Part shown: positions 15,110-23,956 of the stretch, piece by piece
How positions within the stretch are numbered: the stretch's first letter is position 1
How the letters are laid out: the number at the start of each line of letters is the position of its first letter
Source of the DNA: DASZZV01 sp035544835
GTDB taxonomy: Bacteria > Acidobacteriota > Thermoanaerobaculia > Gp7-AA8
Length of the DNA: 34,598 nucleotides
Assembly (NCBI GenBank): GCA_035544835.1
Contig: DASZZV010000388.1
Location: forward strand, 1-34,598
Direction: 5' to 3'
Program-made: the position numbers and the translations under genes
Notes under the pieces: model-generated
The model's input: only the letters and a program-made list of their open reading frames with translations
The model's database searches: none
What the model was told of the DNA's origin: nothing

Positions 15110-16762
15110 CTAGGGAGCCTGTTCGACGCCAGACATCGGGGTGGGCTCTGCGGACTGCGTCTCCGCAGAGGCTTGGGGGGAGCTCACGATCCCGAACGGA
15201 ATGAGCGCTACAACCACGTAAACCATCTCTCGAAGGCGGAAGAGCGAACCGAAATTCGTAACGGCGTATAGGAGAGGACCACCGACGAAAGCAGCGAGGA
15301 GAGCGAGAAACCAGAAAAGAGGGGTTTTGAGCGATGCTCTTCGCGCCAAGGCAATCCACATGATCGCAGCGAGGAGTACGGAGTCAAAGGCGAGGGTATC
15401 CAGTTCCGTGAAAAACATCAGACCTCGTCCGCCGCGAATCTCGATCAAGCCCGCCGCTTGGGCAATACTGCGTGGGATGGCTACGGCGACAGCACCGGTG
15501 ACCATCCGGCCCAGTGTCGAAGGTGGAAGCGTGATTTCGTCCGCCGCAGTGCTTCTCGAAAGCGGGGCCCTGGCATGTGGGGAGTTCTCGTTGGGCGGGG
15601 TCAGGCTGGCTTGCCGGGAGCTCTTTCTCGAAGGCGGAACACTGGCATGGCGGGGGGTCTCTTTGAGATGAGCCACACTGGCTCGTTGGGCACTCTCTCC
15701 TGGAGGCAGGACGCTAGTGGGGGGCGGACTCTTGCTGGAACCGCGGGCACCCGTGGAAATCTTCTCCCCGGACGGTGACTCGTTTCGAGCGAGCAGCTTG
15801 CCTGCTCCGATCATCGTTCTTGCGGGTGTTTGCTCGAAACCCTTTCGGACCGCCCCAAGCTCTGTCGCGAGGAATCGGGGTAGCGTGCCGATTTCGTGGC
15901 TGAAGGTGGTCGGAGCAAGAACGCGTCTAAGCTGGTTGGGGATGTAGGGACCACCACCAGCGACGAATGCCAGACCGAACAATTCGAATGAGACAATTGC
16001 GACGCCCGTCGCGAACCACCGGCGCGGCGAAGTAATGACGACCAGAATGAGAAAAGTGAGCACCGCCACGAGCTCGGCAAAGGCCATGTACCATCGGATC
16101 CCGCTGGTGAGGTAAATGGCCAGACTCAGGACCAGGCTTGGAAGAACCGCGCGCTGAATCCTTCCTTCCCGCGCCGCACACTGCCATCCAGCACAGGCCC
16201 CGACGACTGCTACGATCAAAAAGACGAAGTAGGTATCTTTGAGCGGTTGCAGCGACCAGAGGATTCCCCCCGGTGAAAGACTGATCGCCCCGACGGCGAG
16301 AAGCATGGCCGGTTTACGAGCCGGGGTGTCAGAGCACCTGACGATGATGTAGCAGCAGCCGAGATAGGAAAAAAGGTTTAGGAGAAGTCCGGTGGCCGGG
16401 GAGGTTCCGAAGAGGTATGAGAAAACGGAGAGCATCTGCACGAAAGCCGGCGAAGGAATACTTTTTGGGATCGCTGCGATCGCCTGGACCCCGCCTCGTG
16501 CAAACTCGATCGCCTCGGCGTGATAATGGCGAGAATCGACGGCGAAAAACCAGAATCCGTCCCCCTCCTGAAGGTTTCTGACGAAGGGGAGCCTGAGATA
16601 CGAAGTCCAGAACAGGACTTGACCGGCTACGGCTCGACTCAGGAAACCGGCGGCGACAATGTTCCGCACGGCGCTCGACGGCCCAGTCGAGGACCGGAAG
16701 AGAAGAAAAAGAAGGGGCCCGCAGGCCAGGAGAAGCAATGTCTGCAACAAAAGGACGTTCAT
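15110..16762 (-). CDS. Polytopic membrane protein, possible polysaccharide polymerase, with internal repeats
   Basis: A 550-residue protein with about eleven hydrophobic segments. Notable motifs are D-S-R-H-Y-H (76-81) in the first loop and L-K-D (174-176) between membrane segments, both reminiscent of Wzy-like or GT39-like membrane enzymes; I cannot place it firmly. Residues about 310-415 form a long hydrophilic loop, Ser/Pro/Arg-rich, built largely from five degenerate 12-residue repeats (345-404). That loop splits the membrane domain into two groups and is unusual for a polymerase. Neighbours are a methyltransferase and divergent glycosyltransferase and flippase genes, which supports a role in glycan assembly. 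It begins at ATG 16762 with a weak ribosome site. Confidence 0.75.
   Translation of the reverse strand: MNVLLLQTLLLLACGPLLFLLFRSSTGPSSAVRNIVAAGFLSRAVAGQVLFWTSYLRLPFVRNLQEGDGFWFFAVDSRHYHAEAIEFARGGVQAIAAIPKSIPSPAFVQMLSVFSYLFGTSPATGLLLNLFSYLGCCYIIVRCSDTPARKPAMLLAVGAISLSPGGILWSLQPLKDTYFVFLIVAVVGACAGWQCAAREGRIQRAVLPSLVLSLAIYLTSGIRWYMAFAELVAVLTFLILVVITSPRRWFATGVAIVSFELFGLAFVAGGGPYIPNQLRRVLAPTTFSHEIGTLPRFLATELGAVRKGFEQTPARTMIGAGKLLARNESPSGEKISTGARGSSKSPPPTSVLPPGESAQRASVAHLKETPRHASVPPSRKSSRQASLTPPNENSPHARAPLSRSTAADEITLPPSTLGRMVTGAVAVAIPRSIAQAAGLIEIRGGRGLMFFTELDTLAFDSVLLAAIMWIALARRASLKTPLFWFLALLAAFVGGPLLYAVTNFGSLFRLREMVYVVVALIPFGIVSSPQASAETQSAEPTPMSGVEQAP
15551..15730 (-). repeat. Five in-frame 36-bp tandem repeats in the membrane-protein gene
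   Basis: Five degenerate units of 36 bp encode residues 345-404 of the polytopic membrane protein. The 12-residue consensus is roughly S/T-x-x-x-A-S-V-x-P-x-x-E, seen best in T-P-R-H-A-S-V-P-P-S-R-K and S-S-R-Q-A-S-L-T-P-P-N-E. The length is an exact multiple of the unit, so copy-number change would keep the frame. Confidence 0.85.
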
Positions 16763-16914
16763 CGGCGGGTGGCGAGTGTACGATGGAACCGCAAGATCAC
16801 TGGTATTATGCCTCTTAGTAGTGCCTCGCTGATGCTTGGAACCAGCAATCGGTACGGGTCGGGCGGCGGCGCAGCTTCACGTTCTCTGGAACTCGCCTTG
16901 ACCATCATTACCGC

Positions 16915-18306
16915 ATGAATCCTTCAGCAACGAAGGCAGCTTGGGCACTTGTGGAATCCCTTCCTTCCGTCATCCCGCAATCCGTGAAAGCCGATGCCGC
17001 GCCGCGAGCCTCCAGGCGCGTCTTTCTCGGCCTGAGCGACATCTGCGGTTATTACTCTCAGCTCGAGCGAGGGCTGATCGCCAATGGAGTGGAGTGCACA
17101 CTGGTCAACGCCTTTCCCAGCGGTGGGAACTACAATCGTGAAACCCGGCCTGACCTCGGGGGAAGGATTGTGGAATGGCTCGGCAAGCAGCGAGCTGCTT
17201 TGCCCCGCGGCGGGATCCGGCGTCTCGGCTGGAAGCTGACTCAGGCTGTTGCCCTGCTCCTTTATCTGCTCGGGACACTTCCCAGATACAGCGTCTATGT
17301 ATTCGCCAGCGGCGAGAGTTTTCTCATGGGCGCGGATCTTCCGCTGCTCCGTCTCTTCCGGAAACGAATCATCGTCGTATTTCATGGCTCGGACTCGAGG
17401 CCGCCCTACATCAACGCCGCGGTCACCGGAACGGAAGGCCCCGTCGACGCGAATGCGCTGGCCGGAGCAACGCGGCGGACAAAGGCGAGAGTCCGCCGCA
17501 TCGAGCGTTCCGCTCAGGTCATGATCGATCACACCCTGAGTGGACACTTTCACGAGCGGGCTTTCATCAACTGGTTTCAAATCGGAATCCCCTATGAAAA
17601 GTCACTGGCCGTCGCTCCAGAGGCCGTCTCTCGTGGAAAAGATGAGCCCTATCGGATCGCTCATGCTCCGACGCGGCCTGGCCCGAAGGGCACCGCCGCA
17701 ATCGAGCGTGCCGTTGCCAACCTGCAGAACCGCGGATTCCGAGTCGAGCTGACCAAGATCGTCGGTCGGCCGAACCGCGAAGTGCTCGAAGCGATCGCCG
17801 CCTCCGACTTCGTCGTGGATGAGCTCTACAGCGACTCGCCGATGGCCAGCTTTGCCACTGAGGCGGCGGTGCTGGGAAAGCCCTCCATCGTCGGTATGTA
17901 TGGTTTCGAGAAGCTGCAAAGCTACTGTCCAGCGAGCACGATTCCACCGAGCTACCTCTGTCATGCAGAGTCCGTGGAAAAAGCGATCGAGACCCTGCTC
18001 ACCGACGAAGGCCTTCGCCGTGATCTCGCACAGAGGGCAAGGCATTTCGTCGAGACTCACTGGAGCCCGGTCGAGGTTGGACGGCGATTTCGCCGCCTGA
18101 TTGAGGATGACATTCCTCCGGAATGGTGGTTTGAGCCCGGTAGGATCGACTATCTGCACGGATGGGGATTGACCGAGGAGCGGCTCCGGTTCGTCGTCGG
18201 AAAGCTGGTCGAAGCGGGCGGTGTGAGCGCTCTGCAGCTCGGCGACAAGCCGGCTCTGGAGCGCGCCTTCCTCAATCTCATCGCCACCGGTTCCGCGGAT
18301 GCTTAA
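16915..18306 (+). CDS. Glycosyltransferase (GT-B fold, GT4-like)
   Basis: The 463-residue protein shows a GT-B outline. The N-terminal domain begins near residue 36 (V-F-L-G-L-S-D-I-C-G-Y) and carries F-H-G-S-D-S-R-P-P (156-164). The C-terminal domain begins with I-A-H-A-P-T-R-P-G-P-K-G-T (248-260) and ends its nucleotide-binding part with S-F-A-T-E-A-A-V-L-G-K-P (Glu316). Donor and acceptor are unknown. A hydrophobic stretch around 110-125 could dip into the membrane. The first 30 residues look unlike a domain start, and no ribosome site precedes ATG 16915, so the true start may be further in. The final 90 residues extend past the usual GT4 end. The flippase gene overlaps its stop by 8 bp. 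Confidence 0.85.
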   Translation: MNPSATKAAWALVESLPSVIPQSVKADAAPRASRRVFLGLSDICGYYSQLERGLIANGVECTLVNAFPSGGNYNRETRPDLGGRIVEWLGKQRAALPRGGIRRLGWKLTQAVALLLYLLGTLPRYSVYVFASGESFLMGADLPLLRLFRKRIIVVFHGSDSRPPYINAAVTGTEGPVDANALAGATRRTKARVRRIERSAQVMIDHTLSGHFHERAFINWFQIGIPYEKSLAVAPEAVSRGKDEPYRIAHAPTRPGPKGTAAIERAVANLQNRGFRVELTKIVGRPNREVLEAIAASDFVVDELYSDSPMASFATEAAVLGKPSIVGMYGFEKLQSYCPASTIPPSYLCHAESVEKAIETLLTDEGLRRDLAQRARHFVETHWSPVEVGRRFRRLIEDDIPPEWWFEPGRIDYLHGWGLTEERLRFVVGKLVEAGGVSALQLGDKPALERAFLNLIATGSADA

Positions 18307-19774
18307 GACCTTCGTCCGCGACAGCGCCATCTATGGGATGTTGCGCATTCTCACCAGCGGCATGGGCGTCCTGCTTCTCCCGTTGTACACGCGACTTCTG
18401 CGGCCGGCTGAGTATGGCGTGGTGGACCTGGTCACGATCTCCTCAGCGATCCTGACCACGATCGTGACCGTCGAGATCGCCCAGGGAATGGCCCGCTATT
18501 ATGCTTCCGCGCAATCGCCGGAGGAGCGGGCCGGATACGCATCCACGACGTTCTGGTTCACCGCCGGGGCCTTTTCCCTGGTCGTTGCCGCTGTCTCGAT
18601 CGCCGCTCCGCAGCTGAGCCGTCTGGTGGCCTCCGACGAACGGTTTGCGACAGCGATCCGGATCGCCTCGCTCGCCGTGGCCGGTCAGGCAATGCTCTAC
18701 GTCGTGCTGACTGCTCTCCGCTACGCGCTGCGGCCCTGGAGTTACGCCGTAGGCAGCCTGGTCTTCAGTGCCGCGTCAATCAGCGGCGCCGTGTTGTTCG
18801 TGCGCACGTTTCGCATGGGAGTGGAGGGGGTATTTCTCGCCCAGGCGACGGCCTGCGCTCTGGCGCTGGCGGTTGCTCTCTTCCTCTCACATGGAGACGT
18901 GGGCTTTCATTTTGATTTTCCTCGATGCCGGCAGATGCTGTCCTTCTCCGCTCCTCTCGTGCTCTCCAGCATCGGCGTTCTGTCAGCGGCCTACGCCGAC
19001 CGCTTTTCCGTCCGTTCGGTCCTCACCATCGCCGCGCTGGGTGTTTATGCGGTCGGTGCCCGCCTGGCATCCGCCGTCGCCGTGGCCATCAACGCCTTTC
19101 AGACGGCCTTGAGCCCGCTCATTTATCGTCACCATGCCGAACCCGGCGCGCCCCGGCAGATCGAGCGCATCTTTCGCTGGTTCGTGGCCGGCACGACCAC
19201 CGTGGTGGTGTTCGTGGGTGCGTTCGCCGGCGAGCTGACCCGGATCCTGGCTGGTGCCGATTACCAGAGCGCCGCGGCCATCGTCTTCTTTCTCGCCCTG
19301 GCCTCCGTTCTGTCGAACCTCTACCTCTTCGCTCCCGGACTCTGGATTGCGAACCGGACCAGCACGATCGCGATGCTCAATATCACCTTCGCCGTCTGCA
19401 GCTTCACGCTGAATCTGCTGGTCGTTCCCCGGTTCGGTATCCGGGGAGCGGCGATCGTGAGCTGCGTCGTCGCCTTCTGCGGCTTCACCGTGCAGCTGCG
19501 ACTCGCTCAGCGGTTCTACCATGTTCCTTATCACTGGCCAGGCATGATCGGCGCCGCCGTTCTGCTGGTTCTCTTCGCGCTCGTCGTTTCGCCGCTCGGA
19601 GCGTTGCCGTCGGGTGCCCTAGGGCTGGTCGGGAGGGCCGCCATATTCCTCTTCTTCAGCGGAGGTCTGGTGTTGATTCTGGTAGGCCGGGAGGAGCTGC
19701 GGATTCTTCTGGCCTCAGTGAAGGAGCTGCGCTTGAAAGCGGCTTCTAACAAACCGGTGGGACTCAGCGAGTGA
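18299..19774 (+). CDS. Polysaccharide flippase (Wzx/MATE-like), first copy
   Basis: The 491-residue protein has 12-14 hydrophobic helices. Its N-terminus is typical of the polysaccharide-export flippases (L-P-L-Y-T-R-L-L-R-P-A-E-Y-G-V-V-D), followed by the R-Y-Y / S-P-E-E-R pattern in the first loops. It should move an undecaprenyl-linked oligosaccharide across the inner membrane. The ATG overlaps the stop of the preceding glycosyltransferase gene, and its own stop overlaps the GTG of the next gene, so the three are translated together. A second flippase in the opposite-strand operon is only distantly similar by eye, which implies two separate substrates. Confidence 0.93.
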   Translation: MLKTFVRDSAIYGMLRILTSGMGVLLLPLYTRLLRPAEYGVVDLVTISSAILTTIVTVEIAQGMARYYASAQSPEERAGYASTTFWFTAGAFSLVVAAVSIAAPQLSRLVASDERFATAIRIASLAVAGQAMLYVVLTALRYALRPWSYAVGSLVFSAASISGAVLFVRTFRMGVEGVFLAQATACALALAVALFLSHGDVGFHFDFPRCRQMLSFSAPLVLSSIGVLSAAYADRFSVRSVLTIAALGVYAVGARLASAVAVAINAFQTALSPLIYRHHAEPGAPRQIERIFRWFVAGTTTVVVFVGAFAGELTRILAGADYQSAAAIVFFLALASVLSNLYLFAPGLWIANRTSTIAMLNITFAVCSFTLNLLVVPRFGIRGAAIVSCVVAFCGFTVQLRLAQRFYHVPYHWPGMIGAAVLLVLFALVVSPLGALPSGALGLVGRAAIFLFFSGGLVLILVGREELRILLASVKELRLKAASNKPVGLSE

Positions 19775-20916
19775 CGACTACCTCCGTTCCGATCGGGGCA
19801 GCGATTTTGCGCGGGGAGCAGGGTCCTTTGGCCGTGGTGCTCAGCGGCAAGTCTCTGGCGGGCAGCGGTGGCGCGGAACGCCGGTTTTTTCGATTGTGGG
19901 CGTACCTGGTGGAGCGTGGGATCGATTGTCTGCTCATCACCAACGCCAGCCTTCTGCGCAGCGCCGAGCGTGCCGGGATTTTCACGAAGCATGGAGGAAA
20001 AGAGCACGTCGAGGTTGTCGACGATTCCTTCGCCCTGAGTCGCGCTCTGGCGATCTATCGGGTGATCCGCCGCCGACGTTGCCGTCTGATTCACCTTCCG
20101 CTCGCTGCAAAGCGATTGATTCCGTTGTATGCGCTCCTTCAGGTGACCCCGGGAATCAGAGTGACGCATACGGTCACCGCGTCGTACTTCGCACATAAGG
20201 TACCGGTGTCCCTCGGCACCCGGCTCCTGAGCCGATGGCTGTGGTCGATGTCTGATCGGATCGACAGCCTGTATCACGGGTTTTTGAATCTCTATGCCGA
20301 GCCGCTGGGATTCGCCAGCAAAGTCTCAGTGTCGCCCTGTTCATTCACCGACATCGAGAAGTATTCGAGGACCTGCTTAAAAGAAGATCTGATCGTGTTC
20401 GCCGGCGCATTGGTCGCCGAGAAAAACCCGCTGCTCCTGATCGAGGCGCTGGGTATTCTCAGCGCGGCGGGTGTGCGATTCCGAGCCATCGTCGCCGGAT
20501 CGGGTCCGCTGGCCGGCGCTGTTGCCGCGCGAACTTCGGATCTCGCTCTGAGCGACCGCGTCGAAATCGGGGCATTTCCGGATATGTCCGACATCTTTTG
20601 CCGTTCATCAATCTTTGTCTCGCTTCAGCAGACTGAGAACTATCCCTCACAGTCTCTGCTCGAAGCGATGGCGGCACGGAACGCCGTCGTGGCCACGGCT
20701 GTGGGAGAGACGGGGTTGCTGGTTCGTCACGGCGAGACTGGACTGTTGGTTGGCTCGAACGCGTCGGAGCTTGCCGAGGCTCTGAAGGAGCTGCTCGGCC
20801 ATCCTCGGCTGCGGGAGAAAATGGCCATTGCGGCGCAGAGTCTCATCATGCGAGAGCACCGGTTGGAGAGATTTGCCGACTACATGATAGCTTTCTGGGC
20901 CGACGCGCTGGCGTGA
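19771..20916 (+). CDS. GT4 family glycosyltransferase
   Basis: The 381-residue protein has a GT-B fold. The N-terminal part contains G-S-G-G-A-E-R (31-37), the donor-side turn of GT4 enzymes. The C-terminal part has V-F-A-G-A-L-V-A-E-K-N, V-A-G-S-G-P-L, and the E-N-Y-P-S-Q-S-L-L-E-A-M signature (289-300), with two glutamates at 289 and 298. It probably adds a sugar to a lipid-linked intermediate on the cytoplasmic side. The start is GTG within a GTGA overlap with the flippase stop. It is the last gene of this block; a hairpin-rich non-coding stretch follows immediately after the stop codon. Confidence 0.93.
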   Translation: MTTTSVPIGAAILRGEQGPLAVVLSGKSLAGSGGAERRFFRLWAYLVERGIDCLLITNASLLRSAERAGIFTKHGGKEHVEVVDDSFALSRALAIYRVIRRRRCRLIHLPLAAKRLIPLYALLQVTPGIRVTHTVTASYFAHKVPVSLGTRLLSRWLWSMSDRIDSLYHGFLNLYAEPLGFASKVSVSPCSFTDIEKYSRTCLKEDLIVFAGALVAEKNPLLLIEALGILSAAGVRFRAIVAGSGPLAGAVAARTSDLALSDRVEIGAFPDMSDIFCRSSIFVSLQQTENYPSQSLLEAMAARNAVVATAVGETGLLVRHGETGLLVGSNASELAEALKELLGHPRLREKMAIAAQSLIMREHRLERFADYMIAFWADALA

Positions 20917-21263
20917 CATGGTCAGTGAGTTCTGGGGCTCACCCTTAACTGAAGTGGTTGCGTCGCTTTGGGAACGCTAGCGCAAGTGATCGGCCGCACG
21001 GCCGTAGTCTACCCGCTTAGTTGATCAGGACCGACCAAAGGCGTCTCCGTTAGGGACCCGAGGCGGGTCACTAGCCGATGGCGTCTTCACTGTGGTAGTA
21101 ACAGTGATCGCCGGAATCTACAATAATGACCGCCTACGCGCCACCACCCCTTCCGCGGCGTTAGGGGTGTTCGCGATCCACGATCGGACTCCGGGGGCGG
21201 ACCGCCTGGTGATGTCGAGCCACCGGCGGTTACGCCTGTCTTAGAAGCTGGTCGGGCCCTACA
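20917..21263. other. Hairpin-rich non-coding island at a convergent junction (candidate structured RNA or decayed element)
   Basis: This 347-bp gap is far longer than most spacings nearby and has no credible frame on either strand. Read on the plus strand it contains a series of dyads: 20925-20929/20938-20942 (5 bp), 20991-20995/21000-21004 (5 bp, 4-nt loop), 21055-21059/21065-21069 (5 bp), 21088-21093/21101-21106 (6 bp, extended by 21080-21083/21109-21112), 21145-21150/21164-21169 (6 bp) and 21201-21211/21221-21230 (10 bp with one bulged T, 9-nt loop). A short direct repeat GGCGTCT occurs at 21040 and 21080. Candidates are a structured RNA, the remnant of a transposon such as an omega-RNA (HEARO)-type or IS110-type non-coding part, or a double terminator. 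The strand is undecided. Confidence 0.5.
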
Positions 21264-22637
21264 TCAGGCCTCAGACCTATTGTTGGCCACGCGTAAAGGC
21301 AGCAAGCCGGCTCGAAATGCCAGCGATATGCTGGCGCCGAGAACCATGACATTGGCGAGAGAGTAAACAAAAGCTGCGCCAGTGGCGCCGAATCGCGGGA
21401 CGGCAATGAAGTAGAAAAGGGCCGTCAAGACGCCCCCGAACAGCGACGCTTTCAATGGGATATCAGGTCTGTCCGCTGCCAGAAGGAAAGGATTCAGCCA
21501 GATGAGCGGTCCCCCGATCAAGATTCCCCAGGCAATCCATGGATAGAGAGCGCCGGCGGCAGCGTAGTCGGAGCCGAGCAATGCCCTTACGAGAAAGGGA
21601 ACAGCAAAACAGGAAAGCAGATAGGTTCCCAACGCTCCGAGGCCGAATCCGGCAGCGATCACCTTGACGAAGTGTGACATCTCTCTGGTCTGCCGTTTCA
21701 CCCACATCCGGGCGAGCTCCGGGTAGATCACCAGAGAAGCAGGATCGATGAGCGTCCAGAGCGCCACCACAAAATTCTTCGCCACCCGGTAGATGCCCAC
21801 AACCCTCAATGGGGCGGAGGCGGCGAGGATGTTGATGTCCAATTCCTTGGTGGGAATCATCGTGAGTGAGAGTAGATAAGTAGTCCGAATGAACCGTATC
21901 ATCGCCGGCCGGTGCTCGCGGAGCAGTGATACCGGAGCGTCGGAAGGGGATATCGTGATGCGGTTGAAAAGGTCGCTGATGGCCGCGCCAGTGAGGACAG
22001 CGTTTGTAAAAAAGGTAACGGCTACTGCGATCTCCAGGACACCGATGACCCCGCAACGAAAGCCCCTGAGGGCGACAACGGTAAGTCCCAGCTTTATCAA
22101 TGAGCCGATCGTACTGATGATCGCTTGTCGCTTGAATCTTCCAAAGATGCGGTAGAGGCCGAGGGCTGTGGCGGTCGTGACATTTGAAACGAACACCGCC
22201 GCGCCCGCAAGGATCATCAGGTGAGCGGCGCGGCCGTCCCGTAACAAATGCGCTTCAGCAAACGGTGAGAGCGCGACGACGACTACGAATGCCAGCACGC
22301 CCGTAGCTGCATCGAGGAGCAGGAAGAGTTTGACGGTCGCTACGGTCCGGCGATGGTCACCAGCCTCCCAGAATTCAGCTAGGTATCGGATGACCGCCTC
22401 CTGCAGCCTGAGTTCGACCACTTGGAAGACTACGGTCGCGAATCCGATCACAACGGCGATGGCCCCGAAGTCAGCAGCGCCCAGCGATCGTCCCACCAGG
22501 ATCGAGTAGAGGAATGCGAGAACCGCGGTAGCGAGAAAGGAAATGTACTGCCACTGCAGGTTATTCACGAAACGCGTGGGCATCAGGCTGACCATGAGCT
22601 CGCGCCGGCTCGCCCAGCGTTGTAAGAAGTAAGTCAC
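21264..22637 (-). CDS. Polysaccharide flippase (Wzx/MATE-like), second copy
   Basis: The 457-residue protein has about 12-14 hydrophobic helices and the lipopolysaccharide flippase pattern near its start (S-I-L-V-G-R-S-L-G-A-A-D-F-G). It should flip the lipid-linked unit made by the minus-strand operon. It is the last gene of that operon, 77 bp after the WbpG-like gene. The start drawn here is GTG at 22637; an in-frame ATG at 22595 would remove 14 residues, and neither has a clear ribosome site. The C-terminus ends in a short charged tail. The protein differs strongly from the first flippase, so the two loci probably export different glycans. Confidence 0.92.
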   Translation of the reverse strand: MTYFLQRWASRRELMVSLMPTRFVNNLQWQYISFLATAVLAFLYSILVGRSLGAADFGAIAVVIGFATVVFQVVELRLQEAVIRYLAEFWEAGDHRRTVATVKLFLLLDAATGVLAFVVVVALSPFAEAHLLRDGRAAHLMILAGAAVFVSNVTTATALGLYRIFGRFKRQAIISTIGSLIKLGLTVVALRGFRCGVIGVLEIAVAVTFFTNAVLTGAAISDLFNRITISPSDAPVSLLREHRPAMIRFIRTTYLLSLTMIPTKELDINILAASAPLRVVGIYRVAKNFVVALWTLIDPASLVIYPELARMWVKRQTREMSHFVKVIAAGFGLGALGTYLLSCFAVPFLVRALLGSDYAAAGALYPWIAWGILIGGPLIWLNPFLLAADRPDIPLKASLFGGVLTALFYFIAVPRFGATGAAFVYSLANVMVLGASISLAFRAGLLPLRVANNRSEA

Positions 22638-22714
22638 GTCAGACCGACGAACCCCGGCAACTCCCGAAAGCGAGCGTTGTCGAGTACGTTTTCGGATCTT
22701 GCGAGTCGCACACG

Positions 22715-23944
22715 TCAGCCAATCTGTGTTGCGGGAGGAGCGGTGGATTCTGCCGCCGGCGTCTGTGCTTCGAGCGTGACCGCTAGCTCGGGTTGGCTGC
22801 CGAAACTCGCGCGGGGAGGATCAGGAGCCGTGAACTTCATGAAGAAGCTCTTCGGTACTCGGTCCATCTTGTACAGGATGTAGAAGAGTGGCCGGAGCCG
22901 TTCGAACGTCTTCTTGTAGGTCCTGAACTCACGGTAGGTACGTTTGGGAAGGTTCATCAAGCGGGTGAATTCTTCATCGGTGTAGCCGAGACGTTTTTTC
23001 ACCAGCTCGATCAGCTCCGGGTCGAACGATTGCGGCTCGGCGATGTGCGCTAGTGCCTGCTCACGGGTGATCTGACCGGAGCGAACCAGAGCGGCCTCAC
23101 CCAGCAGGCGGCCATCGTAACCCCAGCGCTTCGGGAAGAAATAGGAGTGGAAGAATGCGGTAAAGCGGTTCTCCAGGTGATGCCCGCCGTACCACTGCCA
23201 GCCGAGCTCGCGGCCGAGAAGCTCCTTCGTTTCCTCCTTGTGGTACTCCATGTAGTAAAGGGGGCGGATCTTCTTGATCCCCGAAAAGGCCGTCCACTTG
23301 ATGAACGAGTAGAGCTTCAGGTTGGGGAAGGTGCGGAGGGGTCTCGTGCCGTATTGCTTCTGCACGCTCTCGATGTACTTGCCGTCCATGTACAGCCATC
23401 CCAGCGGCGAGATTCCCTCGGTTCGAAAGGAGTGCCCCTCGAACATGTATTTGACGCCGTACTTCTCACAGGCCTTGTACAGGGTCACGGCCAGGCCGAT
23501 ATCGGTCGGAGCCTCGATGTCTGCCACACCGGCCTGTAGGAAAGAGCGGTAGATGTCGTCGTACTCCTCGTTGTCGACGACGTACGTGAACAGATCGATA
23601 TCGAGTTTTTTCAGAGCATTGTGGATGTTCTGTACGGCGATGGTCGAGTCCCAGGTATTGTCGAAGTGGACGGCGAGGGGACGCAGACCGAGCTCTCGGG
23701 CTTTGAGTAGCATGAAGGTAGAATCGCAGCCGCCGCTGACCCCCACGATCACGTCGTAGCGTTTGCCGCGGCCGGCCTCACGAATCTCGTTCGAGATTTC
23801 CTTCAACCGCCGCGCACCTGCTTCGCCGATCGGATACTCGGCCGCGAGGGCATCATGAGTGTGGCAGTAGCTACAGACGCCCTTCTCGTCGAAGGTAATC
23901 GCCGGGATCGATTCGGGGTAGATACATCGCGAGCAGCGTCTCAT
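22715..23944 (-). CDS. wbpG: N-acetyl sugar amidotransferase, WbpG/PseA-like
   Basis: This 409-residue protein belongs to the WbpG family. Four cysteines (Cys4, Cys7, Cys24, Cys27) form a probable zinc site, followed by the PP-loop S-G-G-C-D-S (70-75) that activates the acetamido group with ATP. With HisH- and HisF-type partners it uses glutamine-derived ammonia to turn an N-acetyl into an acetamidino group, as known for Pseudomonas O-antigen sugars. Both partners are the next two genes upstream. A good AGAGG precedes the ATG. The last 35 residues form an Ala/Pro/Thr-rich tail that appears to be extra to the catalytic domain and looks disordered. Confidence 0.93.
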   Translation of the reverse strand: MRRCSRCIYPESIPAITFDEKGVCSYCHTHDALAAEYPIGEAGARRLKEISNEIREAGRGKRYDVIVGVSGGCDSTFMLLKARELGLRPLAVHFDNTWDSTIAVQNIHNALKKLDIDLFTYVVDNEEYDDIYRSFLQAGVADIEAPTDIGLAVTLYKACEKYGVKYMFEGHSFRTEGISPLGWLYMDGKYIESVQKQYGTRPLRTFPNLKLYSFIKWTAFSGIKKIRPLYYMEYHKEETKELLGRELGWQWYGGHHLENRFTAFFHSYFFPKRWGYDGRLLGEAALVRSGQITREQALAHIAEPQSFDPELIELVKKRLGYTDEEFTRLMNLPKRTYREFRTYKKTFERLRPLFYILYKMDRVPKSFFMKFTAPDPPRASFGSQPELAVTLEAQTPAAESTAPPATQIG

Positions 23945-23956
23945 TCATCACCTCTA

